The notes beneath the pieces are model-generated. The model was not told the origin of the DNA. It searched no databases and was given only the letters and a program-made list of their open reading frames with translations. From positions 1 to 10,601 of the forward strand of contig DATIPA010000100.1 of NCBI GenBank assembly GCA_035472475.1: a stretch of 10,601 nt of DNA, read 5' to 3'. Origin of the DNA: JAFAXD01 sp035472475. Its GTDB lineage: Bacteria; Pseudomonadota; Alphaproteobacteria; Rhizobiales; Xanthobacteraceae. Positions 1-8,038 of this stretch are shown here, piece after piece. Position numbers and translations under genes: made by a program. Numbering within the stretch: position 1 is the stretch's first letter; every line of letters starts with the position of its first letter.

Positions 1-487
1 CGATTTCGGCGCCGCCGAGCCGCCCCGAGCAATTGATCCGGATCCCCTCGGCGCCGAGCCGCATCGCCGATTGCACCGCCCGCTTCATGGCGCGGCGAAA
101 CGCGACGCGGCGCTCGAGCTGCTGGGCGATCGACTCGGCGACCAGCCGCGCGTCGAGTTCGGGCTTGCGGATTTCGATGATGTTGAGGACCACGTCGGAG
201 TCGGTCATCTTGGCGACGCTGCGGCGCAGCTTCTCGATGTCGGCACCCTTCTTGCCGATGACCACGCCCGGGCGCGCCGAATGGATCGTCACCCGGCACT
301 TCTTGTGCGGGCGCTCGATCACGATCTTCGACACCGCCGCCTGCTTGAGCTGCTCCTGCAGCTCCTTGCGGATCGCCATGTCCTCGTGCAACAGCTTGCC
401 GTACTCGCCCTTGCCGGCGAACCAGCGCGAGTCCCAGGTCCGGTTGATACCTAGCCGCAGGCCGACGGGATTGACTTTCTGACCCAT
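1..487 (-). CDS. rpsC: 30S ribosomal protein S3, 5' part (runs off the window)
   Basis: S3 is a small-subunit head protein that binds 16S rRNA and, with S4 and S5, lines the mRNA entry channel. Only the first 162 codons are here; the gene continues past base 1. The protein opens MGQKVNPVGLRLGI, the usual S3 start. It carries the KH domain with its GxxG loop (GKKG, about residues 78–81) and enters the C-terminal domain with NCSGRLGGAEI at residues 152–162. The start ATG at 485–487 is supported by a strong Shine-Dalgarno sequence (AGGAGG at 492–497) that overlaps the TGA of a possible small upstream ORF. The stop of rplV is 89 bases upstream, a wide gap for this operon. The identification rests on clear family sequence; nothing in the visible part looks abnormal. 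Confidence 0.97.
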   Translation of the reverse strand, partial: MGQKVNPVGLRLGINRTWDSRWFAGKGEYGKLLHEDMAIRKELQEQLKQAAVSKIVIERPHKKCRVTIHSARPGVVIGKKGADIEKLRRSVAKMTDSDVVLNIIEIRKPELDARLVAESIAQQLERRVAFRRAMKRAVQSAMRLGAEGIRINCSGRLGGAEI

Positions 488-490
488 GGA

Positions 491-498
491 TCCTCCTC
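491..498 (-). promoter_or_regulatory. Ribosome binding site of rpsC
   Basis: The minus strand reads TGAGGAGGATCC before the rpsC ATG. The purine tract GAGGAGGA overlaps the stop codon of the 27-codon ORF. It fixes the rpsC start and suggests termination-reinitiation coupling if the small ORF is translated. Confidence 0.75.
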
Positions 499-580
499 AG
501 GCGTTCTCGCGCGACACAGACGTGCGCAGGGCCGGCCCGCGCACCTGGTCGCTCGACAACGCGATCAACAGCTTGCTCAT
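497..580 (-). CDS. Possible 27-codon ORF between rplV and rpsC, function unknown
   Basis: This short frame begins MSKLLIALSS and ends VSRENA. Its ATG overlaps the TGA of rplV as ATGA, and GGAGG at 588–592 lies seven bases upstream of the ATG, inside the last codons of rplV. Its own TGA is overlapped by the Shine-Dalgarno sequence of rpsC. This is the same coupling style used at the rplD–rplW junction, so ribosomes finishing rplV should be able to start here. I recognise no domain; the first residues are mildly hydrophobic but too short to call a membrane segment. It could be a small protein, a translated spacer that passes ribosomes on to rpsC, or chance. The first three codons match those of rplV (ATGAGCAAG), so a decayed duplicate is also possible. 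Translation is inferred from signals only. Confidence 0.45.
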   Translation of the reverse strand: MSKLLIALSSDQVRGPALRTSVSRENA

Positions 581-966
581 GCGGCTGCCTCCGCCGCCTC
601 GACCTGGCGCACCACAATGGTCAGGTGCGAGAACGGCTTGGTGATGCGGCCGGCGCGCCCGCGGGCGCGCGCGTGGAAGCGCTTCATCACCAGCGACTTG
701 CCGACGTGCGCCTCAGCGACGACAAGGTCATCGACGTCGAGGTCGTGATTGTTCTCGGCGTTTGCGATCGCCGACTCCAGGCACTTGCGCACGTCCTTGG
801 CGACGCGTTTGCGCGAAAACTCGAGGTCAGCGAGCGCGCTCGCAACCTTCTTGCCCCGAATGAGCGCCGCCACCAGGTTGAGCTTCTGCGGGCTCACCCG
901 AATGGTCCGCATCACAGCCTTGGCCTCGGTGTCGGCGAGGCTGCGCGGATGCTTCTTCTTGCTCAT
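577..966 (-). CDS. rplV: 50S ribosomal protein L22
   Basis: L22 binds 23S rRNA, and its long beta-hairpin forms part of the nascent-peptide exit tunnel next to L4. The 129-residue protein contains the family core VMRTIRVSPQKLNLVA at about 18–33, the conserved CLESAIANAENNH stretch near 62–74, and the hairpin and signature region KRFHARARGRAGRI near 95–108 followed by HLTIVV. It is longer than the E. coli protein (110 residues) because of a short N-terminal extension and a Glu/Ala-rich tail (QVEAAEAAA), which I recall as normal for this alphaproteobacterial group. The ATG at 964–966 follows rpsS by 10 bases; the rpsS stop merges into the binding site (TGAGG). Its TGA overlaps a possible downstream ATG as ATGA. 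Confidence 0.97.
   Translation of the reverse strand: MSKKKHPRSLADTEAKAVMRTIRVSPQKLNLVAALIRGKKVASALADLEFSRKRVAKDVRKCLESAIANAENNHDLDVDDLVVAEAHVGKSLVMKRFHARARGRAGRITKPFSHLTIVVRQVEAAEAAA
588..592 (-). promoter_or_regulatory. Shine-Dalgarno sequence inside the rplV 3' end, for the 27-codon ORF
   Basis: The minus strand reads GGAGG, then seven bases, then ATG at 580–578. The motif falls in rplV codons for the Glu/Ala tail, so it could be a coincidence of that codon run (GCG GAG GCA). The spacing is nevertheless optimal. Confidence 0.5.
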
Positions 967-976
967 CGTGCTCGCC

Positions 977-1330
977 TCAGCTCGGTTTTGCCGCCGCGGC
1001 AGCCGGAGCTGGCGCCGGCGCTCCCGGACCCGCCGGAGCGCCTAGCGCGCCTGGCGCGCGCTTGGCCTTGCGGTCGGACGAGTGGCCGTGGAACGTGCGG
1101 GTCAGCGAAAACTCGCCGAACTTGTGGCCGACCATTTCCTCGGTCACCAGCACCGGAATGTGCTTGTGGCCGTTGTAGACGCCAAACGTCAGCCCGACGA
1201 ACTGCGGCAGGATGGTCGAGCGCCTGCTCCAGATCTTGATCACATCATGCCGACCCGACGAGCGCGCGGCCTCCGCCTTCTTGAGCAGATAGCCGTCGAC
1301 GAACGGGCCTTTCCATACCGAGCGCGACAT
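977..1330 (-). CDS. rpsS: 30S ribosomal protein S19 with an Ala/Pro/Gly-rich C-terminal extension
   Basis: S19 sits in the head of the 30S subunit with S13 and S14, near the A site and the central intersubunit bridges. The core (residues 1–91) is ordinary: MSRSVWKGPFVDGYLL at the start, SRRSTILPQFVGLTFGVYNG near 35–54, HKHIPVLVTEEMVGHKFGEF near 55–74, and RTFHGHSSDRKAKR at 78–91. A standard S19 ends about there (92 residues in E. coli). This frame continues for 26 more residues made almost wholly of Ala, Pro and Gly, ending AAAAAKPS, before TGA. The tail is in frame with no visible break. The start codon at 1328–1330 lies 7 bases after the rplB stop; the binding site (AGAAGG) is inside the rplB 3' end and is only moderate. 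Confidence 0.96.
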   Translation of the reverse strand: MSRSVWKGPFVDGYLLKKAEAARSSGRHDVIKIWSRRSTILPQFVGLTFGVYNGHKHIPVLVTEEMVGHKFGEFSLTRTFHGHSSDRKAKRAPGALGAPAGPGAPAPAPAAAAAKPS

Positions 1331-1337
1331 GTCGTTC

Positions 1338-2177
1338 TCAGCCCTTCTTCTTACGAGCGTGGCGGCTCGAAACGATGAATTTGTTGGTTGATTTGTTGTT
1401 GCGGGTCTTCTTGCCCTTAGTCGGGAAGCCCCACGGCGTCACCGGATGGCGGCCGCCGGAGGTGCGGCCTTCGCCGCCGCCGTGCGGGTGATCGACCGGG
1501 TTCATAGCGACGCCGCGATTGTGCGGCCGCCGGCCCATCCAGCGCTTGCGCCCGGCCTTGCCGATCGAGACGTTCATGTTGTCGGGGTTCGAGACCGCAC
1601 CAACGGTGGCCATGCAGCGGCCGTGCACCAGCCGCTGTTCACCCGAGTTGAGCCGCAAGATCACGTAGTCCTGATCGCGCCCGACGATCTGGGTGTAGGT
1701 GCCGGCCGAGCGCGCCAGCTGGCCGCCCTTGCCGATCTTGAGCTCGACGTTGTGGACGATGGTGCCGACCGGCATGTTGCCAAGCGGCATGGCATTGCCG
1801 GGCTTCACGTCGACGTGCTCGCCGGAGACAACAATGTCGCCTTCGCCCAGCCGTTGCGGCGCCAGGATGTAGGCGAGTTCGCCGTCCTCGTATTTGATCA
1901 GCGCGATAAAGCCGGTGCGATTGGGATCATACTCGATGCGCTCGACCTTGGCGGGCTGATCGAACTTACGGCGCTTGAAATCGACGAGGCGGAGCGCCTT
2001 CTTGTGGCCGCCGCCGCGAAAACGCACCGTGATGCGGCCGTTGTTGTTGCGCCCGCCGGACGAAATCTTGCCTTCGGTCAACGTCTTGACCGGCTTGCCG
2101 CGGTACAGCGTGGTGCGGTCGACGAGGACCAGTTGGCGCTGGCCCGGTGTCGTCGGTTTGAAGGTTTTGAGTGCCAT
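1338..2177 (-). CDS. rplB: 50S ribosomal protein L2
   Basis: L2 is a primary 23S rRNA binding protein needed for subunit association and peptidyl-transferase function. The 279-residue protein is near the usual length (273 in E. coli). Visible landmarks are the N-terminal MALKTFKPTTPGQRQ, the GRNNNGRITVRFRGGGHK segment near 42–59, the KIGKGGQLARSAGTY stretch near 147–161, and the conserved NPVDHPHGGGEGR at 226–238. His230 in that motif matches the E. coli His229 linked to peptidyl transfer. The basic C-terminal tail (SRHARKKKG) is typical. It starts 10 bases after rplW, with the rplW TGA contributing to a weak GAGGCGGG binding site. No irregularity seen. Confidence 0.98.
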   Translation of the reverse strand: MALKTFKPTTPGQRQLVLVDRTTLYRGKPVKTLTEGKISSGGRNNNGRITVRFRGGGHKKALRLVDFKRRKFDQPAKVERIEYDPNRTGFIALIKYEDGELAYILAPQRLGEGDIVVSGEHVDVKPGNAMPLGNMPVGTIVHNVELKIGKGGQLARSAGTYTQIVGRDQDYVILRLNSGEQRLVHGRCMATVGAVSNPDNMNVSIGKAGRKRWMGRRPHNRGVAMNPVDHPHGGGEGRTSGGRHPVTPWGFPTKGKKTRNNKSTNKFIVSSRHARKKKG

Positions 2178-2187
2178 AATGCCCGCC

Positions 2188-2487
2188 TCACAACCCGGTG
2201 GTCACGTCGATGCGGTGACCCTCTTCGAGCGTCACGATCGCTTTCTTCACGTCCGACTGCTCGCCGCGCGAGCCGCGAAACGCCTTGATCTTGCCCTTGC
2301 GCACCAACGTGTTGACGCTCTTGACCTTGACGTCGAACAGTTTCTCGACCGCTTCCTTGATCTGCGGTTTAGTCGCGGTGCGGGGAACGCGGAACATCAC
2401 CTGGTTCCGCTCCGAGGCGGCGGTCGCCTTCTCGGTGATGATCGGCGAAAGAATGACGTCGTAGTGGCGCGGATCGGTGACAGTCAT
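2188..2487 (-). CDS. rplW: 50S ribosomal protein L23
   Basis: L23 lies at the exit of the peptide tunnel and is the docking site for trigger factor and the signal recognition particle. The 99-residue protein has the expected VILSPIITEKAT start region; Glu19 there corresponds to the E. coli Glu18 that contacts trigger factor. The KLFDVKVKSVNTLVRKGK segment near 49–66 and the tunnel-facing loop after it are also present. Its ATG overlaps the TGA of rplD by four bases (ATGA), so the pair is probably translationally coupled. A GGAGG motif lies about 10 bases upstream, within the rplD 3' end. Length and sequence are normal. Confidence 0.97.
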   Translation of the reverse strand: MTVTDPRHYDVILSPIITEKATAASERNQVMFRVPRTATKPQIKEAVEKLFDVKVKSVNTLVRKGKIKAFRGSRGEQSDVKKAIVTLEEGHRIDVTTGL

Positions 2488-3104
2488 TTGAATCGCGCCT
2501 CCAGCGCTTCGATCGCGGCCTTGGTGAGCACGAGCTTGTTGCGGCGCAGAATGTCGTAGACGTTCACGCCCTGCACCGGCAGCACGTCGATGTTGGGAAT
2601 GTTGCGCGTCGCGAGCCGGAAGTTGGCCTCGATCTCGGCGCCGTCCACAATCAGGGCGCTGTCGAGGCCGAGCTTGGCAAGCTGATCGCGCACCGCCTTG
2701 GTCTTCGATTCCTTGGCCGACACCTCGTCAAGCACGATGATGCCGCCATCCTGCGCCTTGGCGGAGAGCGCATGGCGCAGCGCGAGCGCGCGCACCTTCT
2801 TGGGCAGATCGATGGCGTGGCTGCGCGGGGTCGGGCCGAACGAACGCCCGCCGCCGCGGAACAGGTTGACGCGCGCCGAACCGTGACGTGCGCTGCCGGT
2901 GCCCTTCTGCTTGTACATCTTCTTGCCAGTGCGCCAGATCTCGGCGCGGTTCTTCACGTCGTGGGTGCCGCGCTGGCGCTTGGCGAGCTGCCACACAACA
3001 CAGCGCTGGATCAGGTCCGCGCGCGGCGTCAGCCCGAAAATCGCGTCCGACAACGTGATCGAGCCGGCTTTTTTGCCGCTGAGGGTGGTGATCGTTAGCT
3101 CCAT
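2484..3104 (-). CDS. rplD: 50S ribosomal protein L4
   Basis: L4 binds 23S rRNA, and its extended loop reaches the exit tunnel opposite L22. In E. coli it also represses the S10 operon by binding the leader. The 206-residue protein is close to E. coli length (201). The basic Gly/Arg-rich loop spans about residues 43–97 (for example GTGSARHGSARVNLFRGGG), and the globular part ends with NVYDILRRNKLVLTKAAIEAL near 181–201. The ATG at 3102–3104 is one base after the rplC stop. A strong AGGAGGG sits nine bases upstream, inside rplC. It overlaps rplW by four bases. Whether this L4 autoregulates is unknown; the E. coli-type S10 leader is absent here. Confidence 0.97.
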   Translation of the reverse strand: MELTITTLSGKKAGSITLSDAIFGLTPRADLIQRCVVWQLAKRQRGTHDVKNRAEIWRTGKKMYKQKGTGSARHGSARVNLFRGGGRSFGPTPRSHAIDLPKKVRALALRHALSAKAQDGGIIVLDEVSAKESKTKAVRDQLAKLGLDSALIVDGAEIEANFRLATRNIPNIDVLPVQGVNVYDILRRNKLVLTKAAIEALEARFK

Positions 3105-3105
3105 G

Positions 3106-3840
3106 TCACGCGCCCTCCTGGGCCTGCCCGGCGGCGGCCTCGTCCGGCGCAGCCGCGCCTTCGCCGGAGGCGCGGAACTTGCCAGGCTTGGGTGCGTCCT
3201 TCGGCAGCGCTTTCTTCACCGCATCGCGCAGCATGATCCAGCCGCCCTTCGCACCCGGCACCGCGCCCTCGACCAGAATGAGACCGCGCTCCGGATCGGT
3301 CTGCACCACGCGCAGGTTGAGCGTGGTGACGCGCTCGACGCCGAGATGGCCCGGCATCTTCTTGTTCTTGAAGGTCTTGCCCGGGTCCTGCCGGCCGCCG
3401 GTGCCGCCGATCGAGCGGTGCGAAACCGACACACCGTGCGAGGCGCGCAGACCGCGGAAATTCCATCGCTTCATGCCACCGGCAAAACCCTTGCCGATCG
3501 ACGTGCCGGTCACGTCGACGAACTGGCCGACCACGAAATGATCTGCGGTGATCTCGGCACCGATCGGAATGACGCCGTCCGCGCTGACCCGGAACTCGGC
3601 GAGCTTGCGCTTGGGCTCCACCTTGGCGATTGCGAAATTGCCGCGCTCGGCTTTGCTGACGTTGCGCACCTTGCGCGCGCCGGCGCCGAGTTGGAGCGCG
3701 ACGTAGCCGTTCTTATCGCCAGTGCGGTGCCCGACGACTTGGCATTTCTCGAGCCGCAACACGGTGACGGGCACATGCTCGCCGGCCTCGGTGAAGAGGC
3801 GCGTCATGCCCACCTTCTGTGCGATCACGCCGGAGCGCAT
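3106..3840 (-). CDS. rplC: 50S ribosomal protein L3
   Basis: L3 is an early-assembly 23S rRNA binding protein whose loop approaches the peptidyl-transferase centre. The 244-residue protein starts MRSGVIAQKVGMTRLF, as expected. It has the core GKGFAGGMKRWNF near 116–128 and the conserved GGRQDPGKTFKNKKMPGHLG at 148–167. Gln151 in that motif aligns with the E. coli glutamine methylated by PrmB. It is longer than E. coli L3 (209) mainly because of an acidic, Ala-rich C-terminal tail from about residue 226; I recall comparable tails in related alphaproteobacteria. A strong binding site (GGAGGAGAAG) directly precedes the ATG. The gap from rpsJ is 14 bases. Confidence 0.97.
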   Translation of the reverse strand: MRSGVIAQKVGMTRLFTEAGEHVPVTVLRLEKCQVVGHRTGDKNGYVALQLGAGARKVRNVSKAERGNFAIAKVEPKRKLAEFRVSADGVIPIGAEITADHFVVGQFVDVTGTSIGKGFAGGMKRWNFRGLRASHGVSVSHRSIGGTGGRQDPGKTFKNKKMPGHLGVERVTTLNLRVVQTDPERGLILVEGAVPGAKGGWIMLRDAVKKALPKDAPKPGKFRASGEGAAAPDEAAAGQAQEGA

Positions 3841-3854
3841 CTTCTCCTCCGCCC

Positions 3855-4163
3855 TTACAGCTTGATCTCGACATCGACGCCGGCCGCGAGGTCGAGCTTC
3901 ATCAGCGCATCGACGGTCTGCGGGGTCGGATCGACGATATCGAGCAAGCGCTTGTGGGTGCGCATCTCGAATTGCTCGCGGCTCTTCTTATCGATGTGCG
4001 GCGAGCGGTTAACGGTGAACTTCTCGATCTTGGTCGGCAGCGGGATCGGCCCGCGCACTTGCGCGCCCGTGCGCTTGGCCGTCGCCACGATCTCGCGCGT
4101 CGAGGCATCCAGGATACGATGGTCGTATGCCTTGAGCCGGATGCGGATATTCTGGCCGTTCAT
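3855..4163 (-). CDS. rpsJ: 30S ribosomal protein S10 (NusE)
   Basis: S10 is a 30S head protein and, as NusE, pairs with NusB in transcription antitermination and links RNA polymerase to the ribosome through NusG. The 102-residue protein matches normal length (103 in E. coli). It contains IRIRLKAYDHRILD near 6–19, the signature GPIPLPTKIEKFTVNRSPH near 38–56, and ends DVEIKL. It heads the S10 group of genes. The ATG at 4161–4163 has an AGGAAGG binding site eight bases upstream (4172–4178). Directly before that is a run of six T residues belonging to a terminator-like hairpin in the tuf–rpsJ gap. Confidence 0.98.
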   Translation of the reverse strand: MNGQNIRIRLKAYDHRILDASTREIVATAKRTGAQVRGPIPLPTKIEKFTVNRSPHIDKKSREQFEMRTHKRLLDIVDPTPQTVDALMKLDLAAGVDVEIKL

Positions 4164-4178
4164 CGAAGCTGCCTTCCT

Positions 4179-4212
4179 AAAAAATGGACCCCCGGGTCAT
4201 TGGCCCGGGGGC
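4179..4212 (-). terminator. Terminator-like or attenuator hairpin between tuf and rpsJ
   Basis: On the minus strand the 61-base gap holds an all-GC 8-bp stem, CCCCCGGG (4211–4204) with CCCGGGGG (4196–4189), around a seven-base loop. A ninth G·U pair is possible. After the stem come three or four bases (TCCA) and then TTTTTT (4184–4179). The layout resembles a Rho-independent terminator, though the U run is set back from the stem, which weakens the call. It lies 12 bases after the tuf stop and abuts the rpsJ binding site. It would end or attenuate str transcripts before the S10 genes. I see no clear promoter in the gap, so S10 expression must come from read-through or from a promoter inside tuf. 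Confidence 0.6.
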
Positions 4213-4224
4213 GACCGTCCGCAC

Positions 4225-5415
<1,191 letters not shown>

Positions 5416-5456
5416 CGGGTTCTCCTGACTTACCGACTAGGGGTTTTCGGCAGCGC

Positions 5457-7529
5457 TCAGGCGTACTTCGCCTGAACCTCCTGCGCGACGTTCTGTGGCA
5501 CCTGTTCGTAGTGATCGAATTGCATAGTGAAGGTGGCGCGGCCCTGGCTCATCGAGCGCAGGTTGTTGACGTACGAGAACATATTGGCGAGCGGCACCAT
5601 TGCGGTGATCACGTTGGCGTTGCCGCGCATGTCCTGGCCCTGAATCTGGCCGCGCCGCGAGTTGAGATCGCCAATCACCGAACCGGTGTAGTCCTCGGGC
5701 GTGACGACCTCGACTTTCATGATCGGCTCAAGCAACACCGAGCCGCCCTTCTGTAGCGCCTCGCGCAACGCGGCACGCGCCGCGATTTCGAACGCGAGCG
5801 CCGAGGAGTCGACGTCATGGTAGCGGCCGTCGATGAGCGCAACCTTGAGATCAACCACCGGGAAGCCGGCGAGCACACCCGAGCCGAGCACCGACTCGAG
5901 CCCCTTCTCGACGCCCGGGATATATTCCTTCGGAACCGCGCCGCCGACAATCTCGTTCTCGAATTCGAAGCCTCCGCCCGGAGGCAGCGGCTCGGCGACA
6001 ATCTTCACCTGCGCGAACTGGCCGGAGCCGCCGGTCTGCTTCTTGTGAGTGTAGTCAATCGTGACCGGCCGGGTGATGCGCTCGCGGTAGGCGACCTGCG
6101 GAGCACCGATATTGGCTTCGACCTTATAGGTGCGCTTGAGGATGTCGACTTTGATGTCGAGGTGAAGCTCGCCCATGCCCTTGATGATGGTCTGACCGCT
6201 TTCCTGATCGGTCGAGACGCGGAACGAGGGATCCTCGGCCACGAGCTTTGCCAGCGCGGTGCCGAGCTTTTCCTGGTCGGCTTTCGACTTCGGCTCGATC
6301 GCGATCTCGATGACCGGATCGGGAAATTCCATCTTTTCGAGAATCACCGAGCGCTGCGGATCGCACAGCGTGTCGCCGGTGCGTACCTCCTTGAGGCCGG
6401 CCAGCGCGACGATGTCGCCCGCGTAGGCTTCCTTGATGTCTTCGCGGTTGTTGGCGTGCATCAGCAGCATGCGGCCAATGCGCTCCTTGCGATCCTTGGT
6501 CGAATTGATCACGCCGGTGCCGCTTTGGAGCGTTCCCGAGTAGATGCGGCAGAACGTGATGGTGCCGACGAACGGGTCGTCCATGATCTTGAACGCGAGC
6601 AGCGCCATGGGCTCCTTGTCGTCCGGTTTGCGAACCACCTCGTTGCCCTTGTCGTCCACACCCACGATCGGGGGAACATCGAGCGGCGACGGCAGATAGT
6701 CGACCACGGCGTCGAGTAACGGCTGCACGCCCTTGTTCTTGAAGGCCGAACCGCACAGCACCGGATAGAACGCGGCGGTGATCACGGCCTTGCGGATCAA
6801 CCGCTTGAGCGTGGCCTCGTCCGGCTCGTTTCCTTCGAGGTAGGCCGTCATCGCGTCGTCGTCGAGCTCGACCGCGGCCTCGATCATCTTCTCCCGATAT
6901 TCCTTGGCCTGATCGAGCAGGTCCGCCGGGATGTCGACGTCCTGATATTTCGCACCCAGCGTCTCGTCGTCCCAGACCACGCCCTTCATGCGCACCAGGT
7001 CGATGATGCCTCTGAATTGATTTTCCGCGCCGATCGGCAGCTGAACGGCGATTGGCTTGGCGCCAAGGCGATCCACGATGTCGGAGAGGCAGCGGAAGAA
7101 GTCCGCGCCGATCTTGTCCATCTTGTTGGCGAAGACGATGCGCGGAACCTTGTATTTGTCCCCTTGGCGCCAGACCGTTTCGGTCTGAGGCTCGACGCCC
7201 TGGTTGGAATCGAGCACGCATACCGCGCCGTCGAGCACGCGTAGTGAACGTTCGACTTCGATGGTGAAGTCGACGTGCCCGGGAGTGTCGATGATATTGA
7301 GCCGCTTGCCGTGCCAGAACGCCGTGGTCGCGGCCGACGTGATGGTGATGCCGCGCTCCTGCTCCTGCTCCATCCAATCCATGGTGGCGGCGCCCTCATG
7401 GACTTCGCCCATCTTGTGGCTCTTGCCGGTGTAATAAAGGATCCGCTCAGTCGTCGTCGTTTTTCCGGCATCGATGTGGGCCATGATGCCGAAATTGCGG
7501 TAGTCCTCGATCGGATGGCTGCGGGGCAT
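5457..7529 (-). CDS. fusA: Translation elongation factor G
   Basis: EF-G is the GTPase that drives translocation of tRNA and mRNA and, with RRF, ribosome recycling. The 690-residue protein is close to the usual length (704 in E. coli). G motifs are intact: AHIDAGKT (17–24), RGITI (59–63), DTPGH (81–85), NKMD (135–138) and GSAF (260–263). Downstream are domain II (MALLAFKIMDDPFVG near 308–322), the GMGELHLDI region of domain III, domain IV and a normal C-terminus. The str-operon position between rpsG and tuf supports the canonical EF-G rather than a specialised paralogue. The ATG at 7527–7529 follows rpsG by 23 bases, with AAGGA as binding site. Confidence 0.99.
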   Translation of the reverse strand: MPRSHPIEDYRNFGIMAHIDAGKTTTTERILYYTGKSHKMGEVHEGAATMDWMEQEQERGITITSAATTAFWHGKRLNIIDTPGHVDFTIEVERSLRVLDGAVCVLDSNQGVEPQTETVWRQGDKYKVPRIVFANKMDKIGADFFRCLSDIVDRLGAKPIAVQLPIGAENQFRGIIDLVRMKGVVWDDETLGAKYQDVDIPADLLDQAKEYREKMIEAAVELDDDAMTAYLEGNEPDEATLKRLIRKAVITAAFYPVLCGSAFKNKGVQPLLDAVVDYLPSPLDVPPIVGVDDKGNEVVRKPDDKEPMALLAFKIMDDPFVGTITFCRIYSGTLQSGTGVINSTKDRKERIGRMLLMHANNREDIKEAYAGDIVALAGLKEVRTGDTLCDPQRSVILEKMEFPDPVIEIAIEPKSKADQEKLGTALAKLVAEDPSFRVSTDQESGQTIIKGMGELHLDIKVDILKRTYKVEANIGAPQVAYRERITRPVTIDYTHKKQTGGSGQFAQVKIVAEPLPPGGGFEFENEIVGGAVPKEYIPGVEKGLESVLGSGVLAGFPVVDLKVALIDGRYHDVDSSALAFEIAARAALREALQKGGSVLLEPIMKVEVVTPEDYTGSVIGDLNSRRGQIQGQDMRGNANVITAMVPLANMFSYVNNLRSMSQGRATFTMQFDHYEQVPQNVAQEVQAKYA

Positions 7530-7552
7530 GGGGGGTCCTTGCGTGCGAAGCC

Positions 7553-8023
7553 TTACCAGCGGTAATGCGAGAACGCGCGGTTGGCCTCGGCCATCCGGTG
7601 CGTATCTTCACGTTTCTTGACCGCGTTCCCCCTGTTGTTCGATGCGTCGAGCAACTCGGCCGAGAGTCGCTCCGTCATCGTCTTTTCGTTGCGCTCGCGC
7701 GCGGCAATAATCAGCCAGCGAATACCCAGTGCCTGGCGGCGGTCCGTGCGCACCTCGACCGGCACCTGATAGGTCGCGCCGCCGACGCGGCGGGAACGCA
7801 CCTCGATCGAGGGCATGACGTTGTCGAGCGCCTGCTGGAACACGGAGAGCGGATTTTGTTTGGTCTTGCCTTCGATAAGGTCGAAGGCGCCGTAGACGAT
7901 GTTCTCGGCTACCGATTTCTTGCCCTCGTACATGACCGAGTTCATGAATTTGGTCACCACTATGTTCCCGAATTTCGGATCGGGCAGAATCTCGCGCTTC
8001 TCGGCACGGTGACGACGGGACAT
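7553..8023 (-). CDS. rpsG: 30S ribosomal protein S7
   Basis: S7 nucleates assembly of the 30S head and contacts the E-site tRNA. The 156-residue protein has the standard MSRRHRAEKREILPDP start, the KFMNSVMYEGKKSVAENIVY region near 25–44, GGATYQVPVEV near 81–91 and a normal end (ANRAFSHYRW). The length matches most bacteria rather than the longer E. coli K-12 form. It begins 15 bases after the rpsL stop. In E. coli, S7 represses its operon by binding a structured spacer of roughly 100 nt between rpsL and rpsG; that spacer is missing here, so any feedback must work elsewhere. The binding site is CGGAG within the short gap. Confidence 0.98.
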   Translation of the reverse strand: MSRRHRAEKREILPDPKFGNIVVTKFMNSVMYEGKKSVAENIVYGAFDLIEGKTKQNPLSVFQQALDNVMPSIEVRSRRVGGATYQVPVEVRTDRRQALGIRWLIIAARERNEKTMTERLSAELLDASNNRGNAVKKREDTHRMAEANRAFSHYRW

Positions 8024-8038
8024 CGTTCGGACTCCGCG

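Noticed and set aside
577..600. A frameshift at the rplV 3' end that would explain the following frame as lost L22 sequence
   Set aside because: L22 already has its full core and a tail of the expected kind for this group, so the downstream frame is not missing L22 sequence.
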